DNA of 64,000 nucleotides from contig CP075369.1 in the NCBI GenBank assembly GCA_019454205.1, positions 2,542,001 to 2,606,000 of the forward strand. Reading direction: 5' to 3'. Shown here piece by piece: positions 39,314 to 47,352 of this stretch. This DNA is from Xanthobacteraceae bacterium (lineage in GTDB: Bacteria > Pseudomonadota > Alphaproteobacteria > Rhizobiales > Xanthobacteraceae). The notes under the pieces are model-generated. The model searched no databases. It saw only the letters and a program-made list of their open reading frames with translations, and was not told the origin of the DNA. Made by a program: the position numbers and the translations under genes. How positions within the stretch are numbered: position 1 is the stretch's first letter; the number at the start of each line of letters is the position of its first letter.

Positions 39314-39463
39314 TCAGGTCGCTGCAAAATAAACGAGCAGCCAGATAATCGCCGACAGTCCCGCTGCAATCGCGATACGGCCCAGCGCCGACATCCGCAG
39401 GAGAGAAGCACCGGCAGCCGCGGATTTCCGCGCCTCATGGACATGAATATGCGGCGTGTGCAT
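39314..39463 (-). CDS. 49-residue His-motif membrane peptide heading the zinc operon
   Basis: This small gene begins at the ATG at 39463 with CAGG about 8 bases upstream. The product starts MHTPHIHVHEARKS, with four His in nine residues, and continues into one membrane segment (about 29-47; IAIAAGLSAIIWLLVYFAA). It lies 15 bases downstream of the Zur-like box and 12 bases before the ATPase gene, so it is the first gene of the zinc operon. I know of no named family. A zinc-sensing or permease-assisting role is only an inference. Confidence 0.7.
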   Translation of the reverse strand: MHTPHIHVHEARKSAAAGASLLRMSALGRIAIAAGLSAIIWLLVYFAAT

Positions 39464-39477
39464 CGGAACCTGACCCG

Positions 39478-39500
39478 GCGATATTGTTATACTATATCGC
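39478..39500 (-). promoter_or_regulatory. Zur-box-like palindrome over the zinc operon promoter
   Basis: Over 23 bases, GCGATAT and ATATCGC are perfect inverted arms around a GTTATA-type core, the layout of alphaproteobacterial Zur operators. The box overlaps a candidate -10 (TATAGT, 39491-39496 on the minus strand), so binding of Zur with zinc would block transcription of the peptide, ATPase, permease and GTPase genes. Confidence 0.7.
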
Positions 39501-39518
39501 TTTCATGCGTTGCCGCAA
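39491..39518 (-). promoter_or_regulatory. Candidate sigma-70 promoter of the zinc operon
   Basis: On the minus strand TTGCGG (39513-39518) and TATAGT (39491-39496) are 16 bases apart. The -10 lies within the Zur-like box and would give a leader of about 20 bases before the 49-residue peptide. The -35 is a partial match, so this is tentative. Confidence 0.45.
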
Positions 39519-39663
39519 ACAGCGCGGACGCTGCATCGGAGTAGTTTGCACGATGCGTTCGGGTATATTTTTGCTCGCCATTCCGGGGCATTCCCGGTAA
39601 TGGAAACCTCGAACCCGGCGGTCGCAAGCGGCCGGGAAATATAACCCTACGGGAGATTTCGGA

Positions 39664-40626
39664 ATGATTTTCGGACGGAAATTTGCGCGCATTGCGGTTG
39701 CCGCCGCAGCGCTCTCGGTAGCCGCGGCACCGGCATCGGTGCGCGCGCAGGAATTCATCAACGTACTCACCGGCGGCACGGCGGGCGTTTATTACCCGCT
39801 CGGTGTGGCGATCTCCAAAATTCTCACTGACAAAATGAAGAGTTCGCGCCCGTCGGTGCAGGCCACCAAGGCTTCGGTCGAAAATCTGAATCTTCTGCAG
39901 GCCAACAAGGGCGAAATCGCTTTCACGCTCGGCGACTCGCTGGCGCAGGGATGGGAAGGAAATGCCGACGCCGGCTTCCGCCAGAAGCTCGACAAGCTTC
40001 GCGTGATCGGCGCGATCTATCCGAACTACATCCAGATCGTCGCGTCCAAGGAAAGCGGCATCAAGACGCTCGCCGATCTCAAGGGCAAGCGTCTCTCGGT
40101 CGGTGCACCGAAGTCGGGCACCGAGTTGAACGCACGCGCAATCCTCGCGGCGGCCGGCATCAAGTATGAAAACCTCGCGAAGGTCGAATACTTGCCGTTC
40201 GCCGAGTCGGTCGAACTCATCAAGAACCGCCAGCTCGATGCGACCTTGCAGTCGGCGGGCCTCGGCGTCGCCTCGATCAAGGATCTCGCGAACTCGGTCG
40301 AAATCGTGATCGTCGAAATCCCGGAAGACGTGGTCAAGAAAGCCGGATCGCCGTTCCAGGTCGGCATCATTCCGGCAGGCACCTATCAGGGCCAGACCGC
40401 GAACGTGAACGCCGCGCTGGTCCAGAACTATCTGGTCACCCGTGCCGATCTCTCCGAGCAGACCGTCTACGAAATGACGAAGGCGATCTTCGACAACCTG
40501 CCGGAACTCGTCGCCGCACATGCAGCAGCAAAGGCGATTTCGCTGCAGAACGCGCCGAAGGCGCCGCCGGTGCCGATCCATCCGGGTGCGCTCAAGTACT
40601 ACAAGGAAAAAGGCGTAGGCTCGTAA
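39664..40626 (+). CDS. TAXI-family TRAP transporter solute-binding protein
   Basis: The 320-residue exported protein has a signal peptide (IAVAAAALSVAAAPASVRAQ) and the TAXI family (NMT1_3) fold: INVLTGGTAGVYYPLGVAI at the N-terminus and DLKGKRLSVGAPKSGTELNA in the hinge. GGGAGATTT lies before the ATG. TAXI proteins bind carboxylates such as glutamate or 2-oxoglutarate and deliver them to fused TRAP permeases; the ligand here is unknown. It is followed by a hairpin and then the permease gene, so binding protein should be made in excess. Confidence 0.93.
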   Translation: MIFGRKFARIAVAAAALSVAAAPASVRAQEFINVLTGGTAGVYYPLGVAISKILTDKMKSSRPSVQATKASVENLNLLQANKGEIAFTLGDSLAQGWEGNADAGFRQKLDKLRVIGAIYPNYIQIVASKESGIKTLADLKGKRLSVGAPKSGTELNARAILAAAGIKYENLAKVEYLPFAESVELIKNRQLDATLQSAGLGVASIKDLANSVEIVIVEIPEDVVKKAGSPFQVGIIPAGTYQGQTANVNAALVQNYLVTRADLSEQTVYEMTKAIFDNLPELVAAHAAAKAISLQNAPKAPPVPIHPGALKYYKEKGVGS

Positions 40627-40640
40627 CGAGCCAAGCGATG

Positions 40641-40676
40641 CGGCCCGCGTGAAAACGCGGGCCGTTTTGCTTTTTG
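40641..40676 (+). terminator. Terminator-like hairpin between the TAXI and TRAP genes
   Basis: CGGCCCGCGT and ACGCGGGCCG form a perfect 10-base stem closed by GAAA, followed by TTTTGCTTTTT. Placed inside an apparent operon, it probably allows partial read-through, so more binding protein than permease is made. Confidence 0.82.
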
Positions 40677-40722
40677 GAGCGCGCGTAAATTTTGCGAATA
40701 AAGCGCTGCGTTGGGGGACGAA

Positions 40723-43377
40723 ATGGCCAAGCAGAAAAAAACAACTGCCTCTACGGCAAAACGCCGAAAAAGCCGGAAAGATGACGAGCCGGCCGCTGCC
40801 GTTGCTGGCGCAGCGCCGAAATACTCCTCAGCGAACGTACCCACGACGACAACGGTCGTCGACGACGTTGCAGGACATCTCGATCTTTCCTGGGGCAATG
40901 GCCGCACCGGCATCATCGTGTTCTGTATTGCGATTGCCTTCTCGGTGTTTCAGATCGTCACCTCTTTCGGAATTCCACTCGACAAGCCCCTGTTGCCCTC
41001 CCTTGCGAAAATAAACTTCGGATTCGCGACACTCTCAGTGGACATCCTGTTCCTGATCCGTGTCTGCCTGTTGATATGGCTCGGATGGCTGCTGTCGTAC
41101 GCCATCAAACAGCAGCTCAGCTTCGGACTCGCCGCAGGTTTTCTGGCCGTGTTTGGCGCGGTCGAACTGGTCGCGCGCTATCCCGGAGGACTACCGACCG
41201 AGGTAGTCCGCGCCGTTCACGTCGGATTTCTCTCGCTACTCGCCGCGGCGATGATCGCGAACCCGATCCAGAACAAGGCGATGAAGCTCGCGGTCTGGGC
41301 AATGGGCATCGCCGCCTTCCTGATCGGCCTGTATCACTGGCGCCTTTATTACGATCTGGTGCAGCGCTCCGGCTTCCTCACCGAGATCGACGTGGCCGTC
41401 GGCATCGCCGCGCTGGCGATCCTGTTCATCCTCGTGCAGCGCGTGATGGGAACGGCGATCGTCATCGTCACCGGCGTGTTCCTCCTCTATACCCTGCTCG
41501 GCCACTGGCTGCCGGCACCCCTCAACCATCGCGGCTACTCCGTCCACGACGTCATCGAACATATGTCGTTCGGCGTCGGCGGCATTTACGGCACGCCGAC
41601 CGGCATCTCGGCGACCTACATTTTCTTGTTCATTCTGTTCGGCTCCTTCATGGAGCGCGCCGGCGTCATCAATTATTTCAACGACATCTCGATGGCTGCG
41701 TTCGGCCGCTCGCAAGGCGGTCCGGGCAAGGTTTGCATCGCGTCGTCGGCGCTGATGGGCACCGTATCCGGCTCCGGCATCGCGAACGTCGTCGCCTCCG
41801 GACAATTCACGATTCCGCTGATGAAGCGCTTCGGTTTTCCCGCAGCCTATGCGGGCGGCGTCGAAGCGACCTCCTCGATGGGCGGCCAGATCATGCCGCC
41901 GGTGATGGGCGCGGTCGCCTTCATCATGGCCGAGACCATCGACCGTCCCTATGCGGACATCGTGCAGGCGGCGATCATTCCCGCGCTTCTCTATTTCGGG
42001 GCGAGCTACCTCTCGGTGCACCTCGAGTCTGGAAAGCGCGGGTTGAAAGGCCTTCCCGGCAACGAACTTCCGAATGCGTGGGAGGAAACGAAAAAGAGCT
42101 GGTTCCTGATCCTGCCGCTCGTCGTCCTCGTCGTATTGTTGTTCACCGGTTACACGCCGCTGTTTGCCGGCGCTGTAGGCCTTGCGCTGACGGCACTCCT
42201 TATTCTCGCGAAGCCCGTGGCGGAAGAGTCGTGGAATATTCCGATCAAGCTCGGCGTCCTGATCATCGGCACAGCCGTATGCGCGCATGCGCTGTGGACG
42301 AGCGGCAGCTTCGCGACCGGCGCCGATGGCGTTTTTGCGCCGCTTCAGTTCCTGCGCGAAAGCCCGGTCTGGCGCACGATCGTCGAGGTATTGCGCACCG
42401 GCCTTGCGATAGCGCTGTTCCTGTTCGTGCTTCGCGGTCTGTCACGCGCGAACCAGCGTAACGACAACGCGGCGCGTATCGTCTACTGGATCGCGCTTGG
42501 CCTGCTAACCGCCATCGCACTCGAACGCGAAGTCGTGTTTGCGCTCGCCATCGTGGTCGTGGTCGCCATCTGGAGCGCGTTCTACGCGAGAGGCCGTCAG
42601 GCCTTGCTGGAATGCCGCGACGCGCTCGCGGACGGCGCACGGCAAGCACTATCCGTCGGTCTGGCCTGCGCCATCGTCGGCATCGTGGTCGGCACCATGA
42701 CGCTGACTGGCCTCGGCACCATTGTCGGCACGCACGTTATCGGAATCGGCAAGGACAGCCTGTTCCTCGCACTGGTGCTGACCATGCTGTTCAGCCTGCT
42801 GCTCGGCATGGGCATCCCGACGATCCCGAACTACATCATCACGTCGTCGCTGGCCGCGCCGATTTTGCTCAAGCTCGGCATACCGCTGATCGTCTCGCAT
42901 ATGTTCGTGTTCTATTTCGGCATCATGGCGGACCTCACGCCGCCGGTCGCACTCGCCGCATTCGCCGCGGCACCGATGGCGCGCGTCAGTGGCTTTCAGG
43001 TCGCTTATAAAGCCGTGTTGATCGCGTTGCCCGGCTTCATCGTGCCCTACATGGCGGTTTACGATCCGTCGCTGATGCTGCAACCGGTCATGGATTCCGC
43101 GGGCAATCTGGTAACAGGCTGGCCGTACTGGATCGGCGTCGCTTACATCACGACCAAAGCCGTGTTCGCGATGTTGCTATGGTGCGTAACCGCGGTCGGC
43201 TATCTGCGCGGGCCGGTTTCAATCCTTGAACGGGCGTGGACGTTCGTTGCGGCGGCATTACTCGCCGCGGCGATCCCCCTGACCGACGAGATCGGGTGGG
43301 CACTCGGCATCGCCTTCGTCGTCTATCATTACTGGAAATATATGCGTACGCCCGCGCCACAAACGAAGACCGCATGA
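40723..43377 (+). CDS. Fused TRAP transporter permease (4TM/12TM)
   Basis: This 884-residue protein fuses the small (DctQ-like) and large (DctM-like) TRAP membrane subunits. The ATG at 40723 follows GGGGGA. A Lys/Ala/Thr-rich cytoplasmic N-terminus (about 60 residues) precedes the first membrane segment; about 17 or more segments follow. Family blocks include SSALMGTVSGSGIANVVASG, EATSSMGGQIMPPVMGAVAF and LLLGMGIPTIPNYIITSSL-type loops (LGMGIPTIPNY). It uses an ion gradient to bring in the TAXI ligand. The stop overlaps the DUF1850 ATG. Confidence 0.93.
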   Translation: MAKQKKTTASTAKRRKSRKDDEPAAAVAGAAPKYSSANVPTTTTVVDDVAGHLDLSWGNGRTGIIVFCIAIAFSVFQIVTSFGIPLDKPLLPSLAKINFGFATLSVDILFLIRVCLLIWLGWLLSYAIKQQLSFGLAAGFLAVFGAVELVARYPGGLPTEVVRAVHVGFLSLLAAAMIANPIQNKAMKLAVWAMGIAAFLIGLYHWRLYYDLVQRSGFLTEIDVAVGIAALAILFILVQRVMGTAIVIVTGVFLLYTLLGHWLPAPLNHRGYSVHDVIEHMSFGVGGIYGTPTGISATYIFLFILFGSFMERAGVINYFNDISMAAFGRSQGGPGKVCIASSALMGTVSGSGIANVVASGQFTIPLMKRFGFPAAYAGGVEATSSMGGQIMPPVMGAVAFIMAETIDRPYADIVQAAIIPALLYFGASYLSVHLESGKRGLKGLPGNELPNAWEETKKSWFLILPLVVLVVLLFTGYTPLFAGAVGLALTALLILAKPVAEESWNIPIKLGVLIIGTAVCAHALWTSGSFATGADGVFAPLQFLRESPVWRTIVEVLRTGLAIALFLFVLRGLSRANQRNDNAARIVYWIALGLLTAIALEREVVFALAIVVVVAIWSAFYARGRQALLECRDALADGARQALSVGLACAIVGIVVGTMTLTGLGTIVGTHVIGIGKDSLFLALVLTMLFSLLLGMGIPTIPNYIITSSLAAPILLKLGIPLIVSHMFVFYFGIMADLTPPVALAAFAAAPMARVSGFQVAYKAVLIALPGFIVPYMAVYDPSLMLQPVMDSAGNLVTGWPYWIGVAYITTKAVFAMLLWCVTAVGYLRGPVSILERAWTFVAAALLAAAIPLTDEIGWALGIAFVVYHYWKYMRTPAPQTKTA

Positions 43378-43739
43378 GTTCGATCTGCATTGCTGGCGGC
43401 GGCGTAGCCGTAAAACTCGCCGCCGCCATTACTTTGTCCTGGACGCATTCCGTCGAGAAAGTGCGATGGGAAGAAGACTGGCGCGTGCATCCCGCCGGCA
43501 TCGCGATCATTGAATCGCGCGTGCAGGGCACTGGCGCGGGAATGGAAATCCCCGAAGGAGCGAAGCTGAAAGGCAAGTTCTACCGCTATCGCCCGCACCT
43601 CGCCCCGCAGAAGCAGGTTGTGTTGCGCCGCTCCGGCGCGACTGCGGACTGGAACGTCTGTCAGTATGGAACCTGCAAGCCGATGAGCGAACTGCTGCCC
43701 GCGAACGCCGACCCGGTAACGCTCTCGTTGTGCGATTAA
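43374..43739 (+). CDS. DUF1850 domain protein, TRAP accessory
   Basis: The 121-residue product starts at an ATG that overlaps the TRAP stop (ATGA), so it is translationally coupled. It shows the DUF1850 pattern FTLSWTHSVEK-like (ITLSWTHSVEKVRWEEDW) and VESRVQGTGAGMEIP-like (IESRVQGTGAGMEIPEGA) blocks. DUF1850 proteins are regular companions of TAXI-TRAP transporters; their exact role is unknown. A short hydrophobic N-terminus suggests export or membrane association. Confidence 0.85.
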   Translation: MSSICIAGGGVAVKLAAAITLSWTHSVEKVRWEEDWRVHPAGIAIIESRVQGTGAGMEIPEGAKLKGKFYRYRPHLAPQKQVVLRRSGATADWNVCQYGTCKPMSELLPANADPVTLSLCD

Positions 43740-43751
43740 GGCGTACCTAGC

Positions 43752-44558
43752 TTAACCGAGCGGGCCTTTCTTCAGCCGTGCCAGATCGAAGCGATGCACG
43801 TCTTCGAGCAGGGCAATGAAAGCCTTCGCGCCGTGATCGGCGGCTTTCTCGCCCTTTTCTCTGGTCGCGGCCTTCGCGTTGCCGAGCGCGCCTGCTTCCT
43901 GCAAATCCTGTGTCATCCAGCCGAAGCCGGCCGGGGTAACCGCGCGCAGGTATTTGAACTCTTTCTCCATCGCGACCGTCGCGGGCACGAAGTTGTCGAG
44001 CTGATCCATACGCACCGCCTCCGGCGCAAAGGCGAGCATCAGCGAAGTCTCGATCTCGCCGCCGTGGATGCCGTGGATGCGCTCCTGTTCGTCGAACAGC
44101 CCGGCGGGATAGCCGAAGCGGTGCCAGTGCGTCGTCACCGCCATCATCCCGAACTTCTCGCGCAATTCCCCGATCACGAGATTCAGCACCGAAGAATTGC
44201 CGCCGTGCGAATTGACGAACACCACCTTGCGCACGCCTGCGCGATGGATGCTTTCGCCAAGCTCAATCCACGCGCGCGTGATCGTCTCCCAGCTGAACGT
44301 CAGCGTGCCGGGGAAATCGCGATGCTCGTCGGATTTGCCGATCTGCTGCACCGGCAGGAACGTCACCGGCAGGCTTGCGGGAAGCAGCCCGTAGACGCGC
44401 GCGAGGTAGCCTTCCGCGATGGCCGTATCGACGTTGACCGGCAGGTGCGGTCCGTGCTGCTCGATCGCCGCGACCGGCACCACGGCAATCCACGACGCCG
44501 GGTTTCCATTCCGGAAATCCGGCCATGCCATGTCGGCCCAGAAGCGTTTCGGATTCAT
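43752..44558 (-). CDS. Creatininase/creatinine amidohydrolase family protein
   Basis: The 268-residue protein has the metal-binding pattern of this amidohydrolase family: Glu and His in AIEQHGPHLPV, Asp in NVDTAIAEG, His in FVNSHGGNSSV and Glu in IHGGEIETSLML. The family includes creatininase and enzymes that open cyclic amides or formamides such as in riboflavin/F420 and mycofactocin biosynthesis, so the substrate is open. It is divergent from a three-gene ABC importer; the importer may bring in its substrate. Confidence 0.88.
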   Translation of the reverse strand: MNPKRFWADMAWPDFRNGNPASWIAVVPVAAIEQHGPHLPVNVDTAIAEGYLARVYGLLPASLPVTFLPVQQIGKSDEHRDFPGTLTFSWETITRAWIELGESIHRAGVRKVVFVNSHGGNSSVLNLVIGELREKFGMMAVTTHWHRFGYPAGLFDEQERIHGIHGGEIETSLMLAFAPEAVRMDQLDNFVPATVAMEKEFKYLRAVTPAGFGWMTQDLQEAGALGNAKAATREKGEKAADHGAKAFIALLEDVHRFDLARLKKGPLG

Positions 44559-44700
44559 AATATGGCGAGGTCCGCGTTGGTTCGCCGCAACCTATTGAGC
44601 GCCGAAGGCGGAGGCAAGGCACGCGGGCGAGCGCTCAATTCTTGACGTTGGCATTAACGTTACGATCGCCTATGCGGAAGCGGACATGAGGGGCCTATTT

Positions 44701-45699
44701 GTGAAGAAGATTCTGCTGGCCGCTGCGCTGGCCGCCACCGCTCTCTCCACGCCTGCCACGGCGGCCGACAAGATTCGCTTCGGCACCAACTGGGTCGCCG
44801 AAGCCGAGCACGGCGGCTTCTATCAGGCGCTCGCCGACGGCACCTACGCGAAGTACGGCCTCGACGTCGAGATCGTTCCGGGCGGCCCGCAGATCAACAA
44901 CCGCATCCTGCTGACGACCGGCCGTCTCGACTTCTACATCTCCGCGAACATGCTGCAGGCATTCGACGCGGTAGACCAGAATATTCCGACCGTGATGGTC
45001 GCCGCGATCATGCAGCGCGATCCGATTGCGATTCTCGCGCATCCCGGCACCGGCATCGAGAAGTTCGAGGACCTACGCAAAGTGAACCTGCTGCTCGGCG
45101 CGAACGCGATGGTGACCTCGTTCCGTTGGCTGAAATCCGAGCATGGCTTCCGCGACGAACAGGCCCGTCCCTATACTTTCAATCCGCAGCCCTTTCTCGC
45201 CAACAAGAACTTCGCGCTGCAAGGCTACGTCACGTCCGAGCCGTTCGTGATCGAGCAGGCGGGCGGCTTTAAGCCGAAGGTTTTCCTGCTCGCCGACCAC
45301 GGCTTCGACGGCTACGCCACCACGCTGGAAACACGCCGCGAGCTGCTGCGCGACAAGCCCGACGTTATCGCCCGCTTCGTGGAAGCCTCCATCGCCGGAT
45401 GGTATAATTACCTCTACAGCGACAACCGCGCCGCGAACGCGCTGATCAAGAAGCACAACCCGGAAATGACCGACGCCATCATCGAGTTCTCGACGCAGAA
45501 GATGAAGGAATACGGCATCGTCGATTCCGGCGACTCGCTGAACCTCGGCATCGGCGCGATCAACGAGGCGCGGGTAAAAAGTTTCTTCGAGAAAATGGTC
45601 AAGGCCGGCGTGGTGAAGCCCGGCATCGACTGGCGCAGGAGCTTCGACACGACTTTCGTGAACCGCAAGTTCGGCGTCGATTTCTACCGCGCAAAATGA
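44701..45699 (+). CDS. ABC transporter substrate-binding protein (NMT1/THI5-like)
   Basis: The 332-residue protein starts at a GTG with GAGGGG at good spacing, giving the signal peptide VKKILLAAALAATALSTPATAA; an ATG five codons upstream (44686) is also possible. The mature domain resembles SsuA/THI5 proteins: EHGGFYQALADGTYAKYGLDV. This EHGGFY block is shared with pyrimidine-precursor binding proteins (ThiY), so a heterocyclic or amide ligand is possible. It overlaps the ATPase gene by four bases. No TPP riboswitch is seen in the 140-base gap upstream. Confidence 0.87.
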   Translation: MKKILLAAALAATALSTPATAADKIRFGTNWVAEAEHGGFYQALADGTYAKYGLDVEIVPGGPQINNRILLTTGRLDFYISANMLQAFDAVDQNIPTVMVAAIMQRDPIAILAHPGTGIEKFEDLRKVNLLLGANAMVTSFRWLKSEHGFRDEQARPYTFNPQPFLANKNFALQGYVTSEPFVIEQAGGFKPKVFLLADHGFDGYATTLETRRELLRDKPDVIARFVEASIAGWYNYLYSDNRAANALIKKHNPEMTDAIIEFSTQKMKEYGIVDSGDSLNLGIGAINEARVKSFFEKMVKAGVVKPGIDWRRSFDTTFVNRKFGVDFYRAK

Positions 45700-46475
45700 C
45701 CGCAAGAAAAAAAGCTCGCGCGACGCCTGCGCCGCTCGCGGCACTTCGCAATCTTTCCAAGATCTACGAAAACGGCACCGCGGCGCTTAAAGGCGTCGAT
45801 CTCGAATTGCACGGGGGCGAGCTCCTCTCGCTACTCGGCGCGTCCGGCTGCGGAAAGACCACGCTGCTTCGCCTGATCGCAGGGATTATTCCGCCATCTG
45901 CCGGAGAAATTGTCTGGCGCGGCGGCGAGCGCCCGCGCGAAACCGGCTTCGTGTTTCAGGAAGCGGCGCTGATGCCATGGGCGACCGTCGCCGAGAACGC
46001 AGCGCTGCCGCTCCGCCTGCTCGACGACACGCAGGAACGCGATGCGCGCGTGCAGGAAGCCTTGCATCTCGCCGGGCTTCGCGGCTTCGAGAACGCATAT
46101 CCGCACGAACTTTCCGGCGGCATGAAGATGCGCGCCTCCATCGCCCGCGCGCTGATCGTCCGGCCAAGGTTGCTATTGATGGACGAACCATTCGCCGCCC
46201 TCGACGAAGTGACGCGCTTTCGCTTCAACGACGAACTGCTGGCGCTGTGGCGGAAACTGGAATGTACCATCGTCTTCGTGACCCATTCAGTCTACGAAGC
46301 GGCTTTCCTCTCCACCCGCACGCTGGTGTTCTCGCCTCGTCCTGGGCGGGTGACGGACGAATACGAGTTCGCTCCGCCTAAAGCGCGAGGCGACTTCCGC
46401 GCTTCCCCCGAATTCACCGCGCGCGCGCGCAAGCTTTCCGCTTCGCTCGCAAAAGCCATGCGGAGCGCCGCATGA
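45696..46475 (+). CDS. ABC transporter ATP-binding protein (NitT/TauT/Thi type)
   Basis: The 259-residue ATPase has Walker A GASGCGKTT, signature LSGGMKMRASIARAL, Walker B LLLMDEPFAALD and the switch FVTHSVYEAAFL, typical of the SsuB/ThiZ class. Start and stop overlap its neighbours by four bases each (ATGA), indicating a tightly coupled three-gene operon. The C-terminal tail of about 40 charged residues is usual. Confidence 0.93.
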   Translation: MTARKKARATPAPLAALRNLSKIYENGTAALKGVDLELHGGELLSLLGASGCGKTTLLRLIAGIIPPSAGEIVWRGGERPRETGFVFQEAALMPWATVAENAALPLRLLDDTQERDARVQEALHLAGLRGFENAYPHELSGGMKMRASIARALIVRPRLLLMDEPFAALDEVTRFRFNDELLALWRKLECTIVFVTHSVYEAAFLSTRTLVFSPRPGRVTDEYEFAPPKARGDFRASPEFTARARKLSASLAKAMRSAA

Positions 46476-47248
46476 GCGCGCGCAACATCGCGATCCCGCT
46501 CGGTACGCTGCTGGCCCTGCTGGTGCTGTGGGAAATCTCGGTGCGCGCCTTCGGCATTCCGCCGCAGGCCTTGCCCTCGCCATCGCTGATCCTGCGCACG
46601 ATGGCCGATGACGCGTCGCTGCTTTTCAATTCCCTGCTGGTCACATTGCGCATCGCTTTCCTTGCGCTCGCGATTGCAGCCGCTGCCGGAATCGCACTCG
46701 CGATCCTGTTCTCGCTGTCGCGCTGTGCGGAGCTTGCGCTGTTTCCGCTGGCGGTGATCCTGCAAGTGACCCCGGTGATTGCGATTGCCCCGCTGCTCAT
46801 CGTTTACATGGAGCCGGACAACGCTGTGCTCGCCTGCGCCGCGCTGGTCGCTTTCTTTCCGGTGCTCTCGAATACCGCGCTCGGCCTCGCCTCTGCCGAC
46901 AGGCAATTACGCGATCTGTTCGCGCTCTATGACGCACCGTCATGGAAAGAAATACTCTGGCTTCGGCTGCCGGCCGCGCTCCCGCATATCTTCGGCAGCC
47001 TGCGCATTGCGGGCGGGCTGGCGCTGGTTGGCGCCGTAGTCGGCGAGATCGCGGCGGGCAGCGCGGGAGCCGGTTCCGGTCTCGCCTGGCGGATCATGGA
47101 AGCAGGCCACCGCGTGAACATCCCGCGGATGTACGCCGCCCTGCTTCTGCTGGCGCTTGCGGGTGTTGCGATCTTCGCGCTGTTCTCATGGCTGCAAAAT
47201 CTGGCGTTGCGCCGCTGGCATCCTTCGGAGTCGCGCGAAACCACCTGA
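46472..47248 (+). CDS. ABC transporter permease (SsuC/ThiX type)
   Basis: The 258-residue permease has about six membrane segments and the EAA-type loop FALYDAPSWKEILWLRLPAALPHI, which contacts the ATPase (shown here as ALYDAPSWKEILWLRLP). Together with the binding protein and ATPase just upstream it forms a complete importer. Ligand unknown; a divergent creatininase family gene suggests a nitrogenous cyclic compound. Confidence 0.92.
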   Translation: MSARNIAIPLGTLLALLVLWEISVRAFGIPPQALPSPSLILRTMADDASLLFNSLLVTLRIAFLALAIAAAAGIALAILFSLSRCAELALFPLAVILQVTPVIAIAPLLIVYMEPDNAVLACAALVAFFPVLSNTALGLASADRQLRDLFALYDAPSWKEILWLRLPAALPHIFGSLRIAGGLALVGAVVGEIAAGSAGAGSGLAWRIMEAGHRVNIPRMYAALLLLALAGVAIFALFSWLQNLALRRWHPSESRETT

Positions 47249-47352
47249 CCGGGTTGCGGGCCGCACAAGCCTGCGCCATGAGCCATGCAAAAGCCGCCCT
47301 CGTTCGTGACAGGCAGCTTCGCTACAGTCGCGCCGATTTCAGGGAAGACCTC

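Noticed and set aside
43741..43751. Terminator after the DUF1850 gene
   Set aside because: No stem with a T-tract is present between the convergent genes; the gap is about ten bases.
44559..44700. Possible TPP riboswitch before the THI5-like binding protein
   Set aside because: I do not see the conserved CUGAGA and ACCUGA-type blocks; the gap is only about 140 bases.
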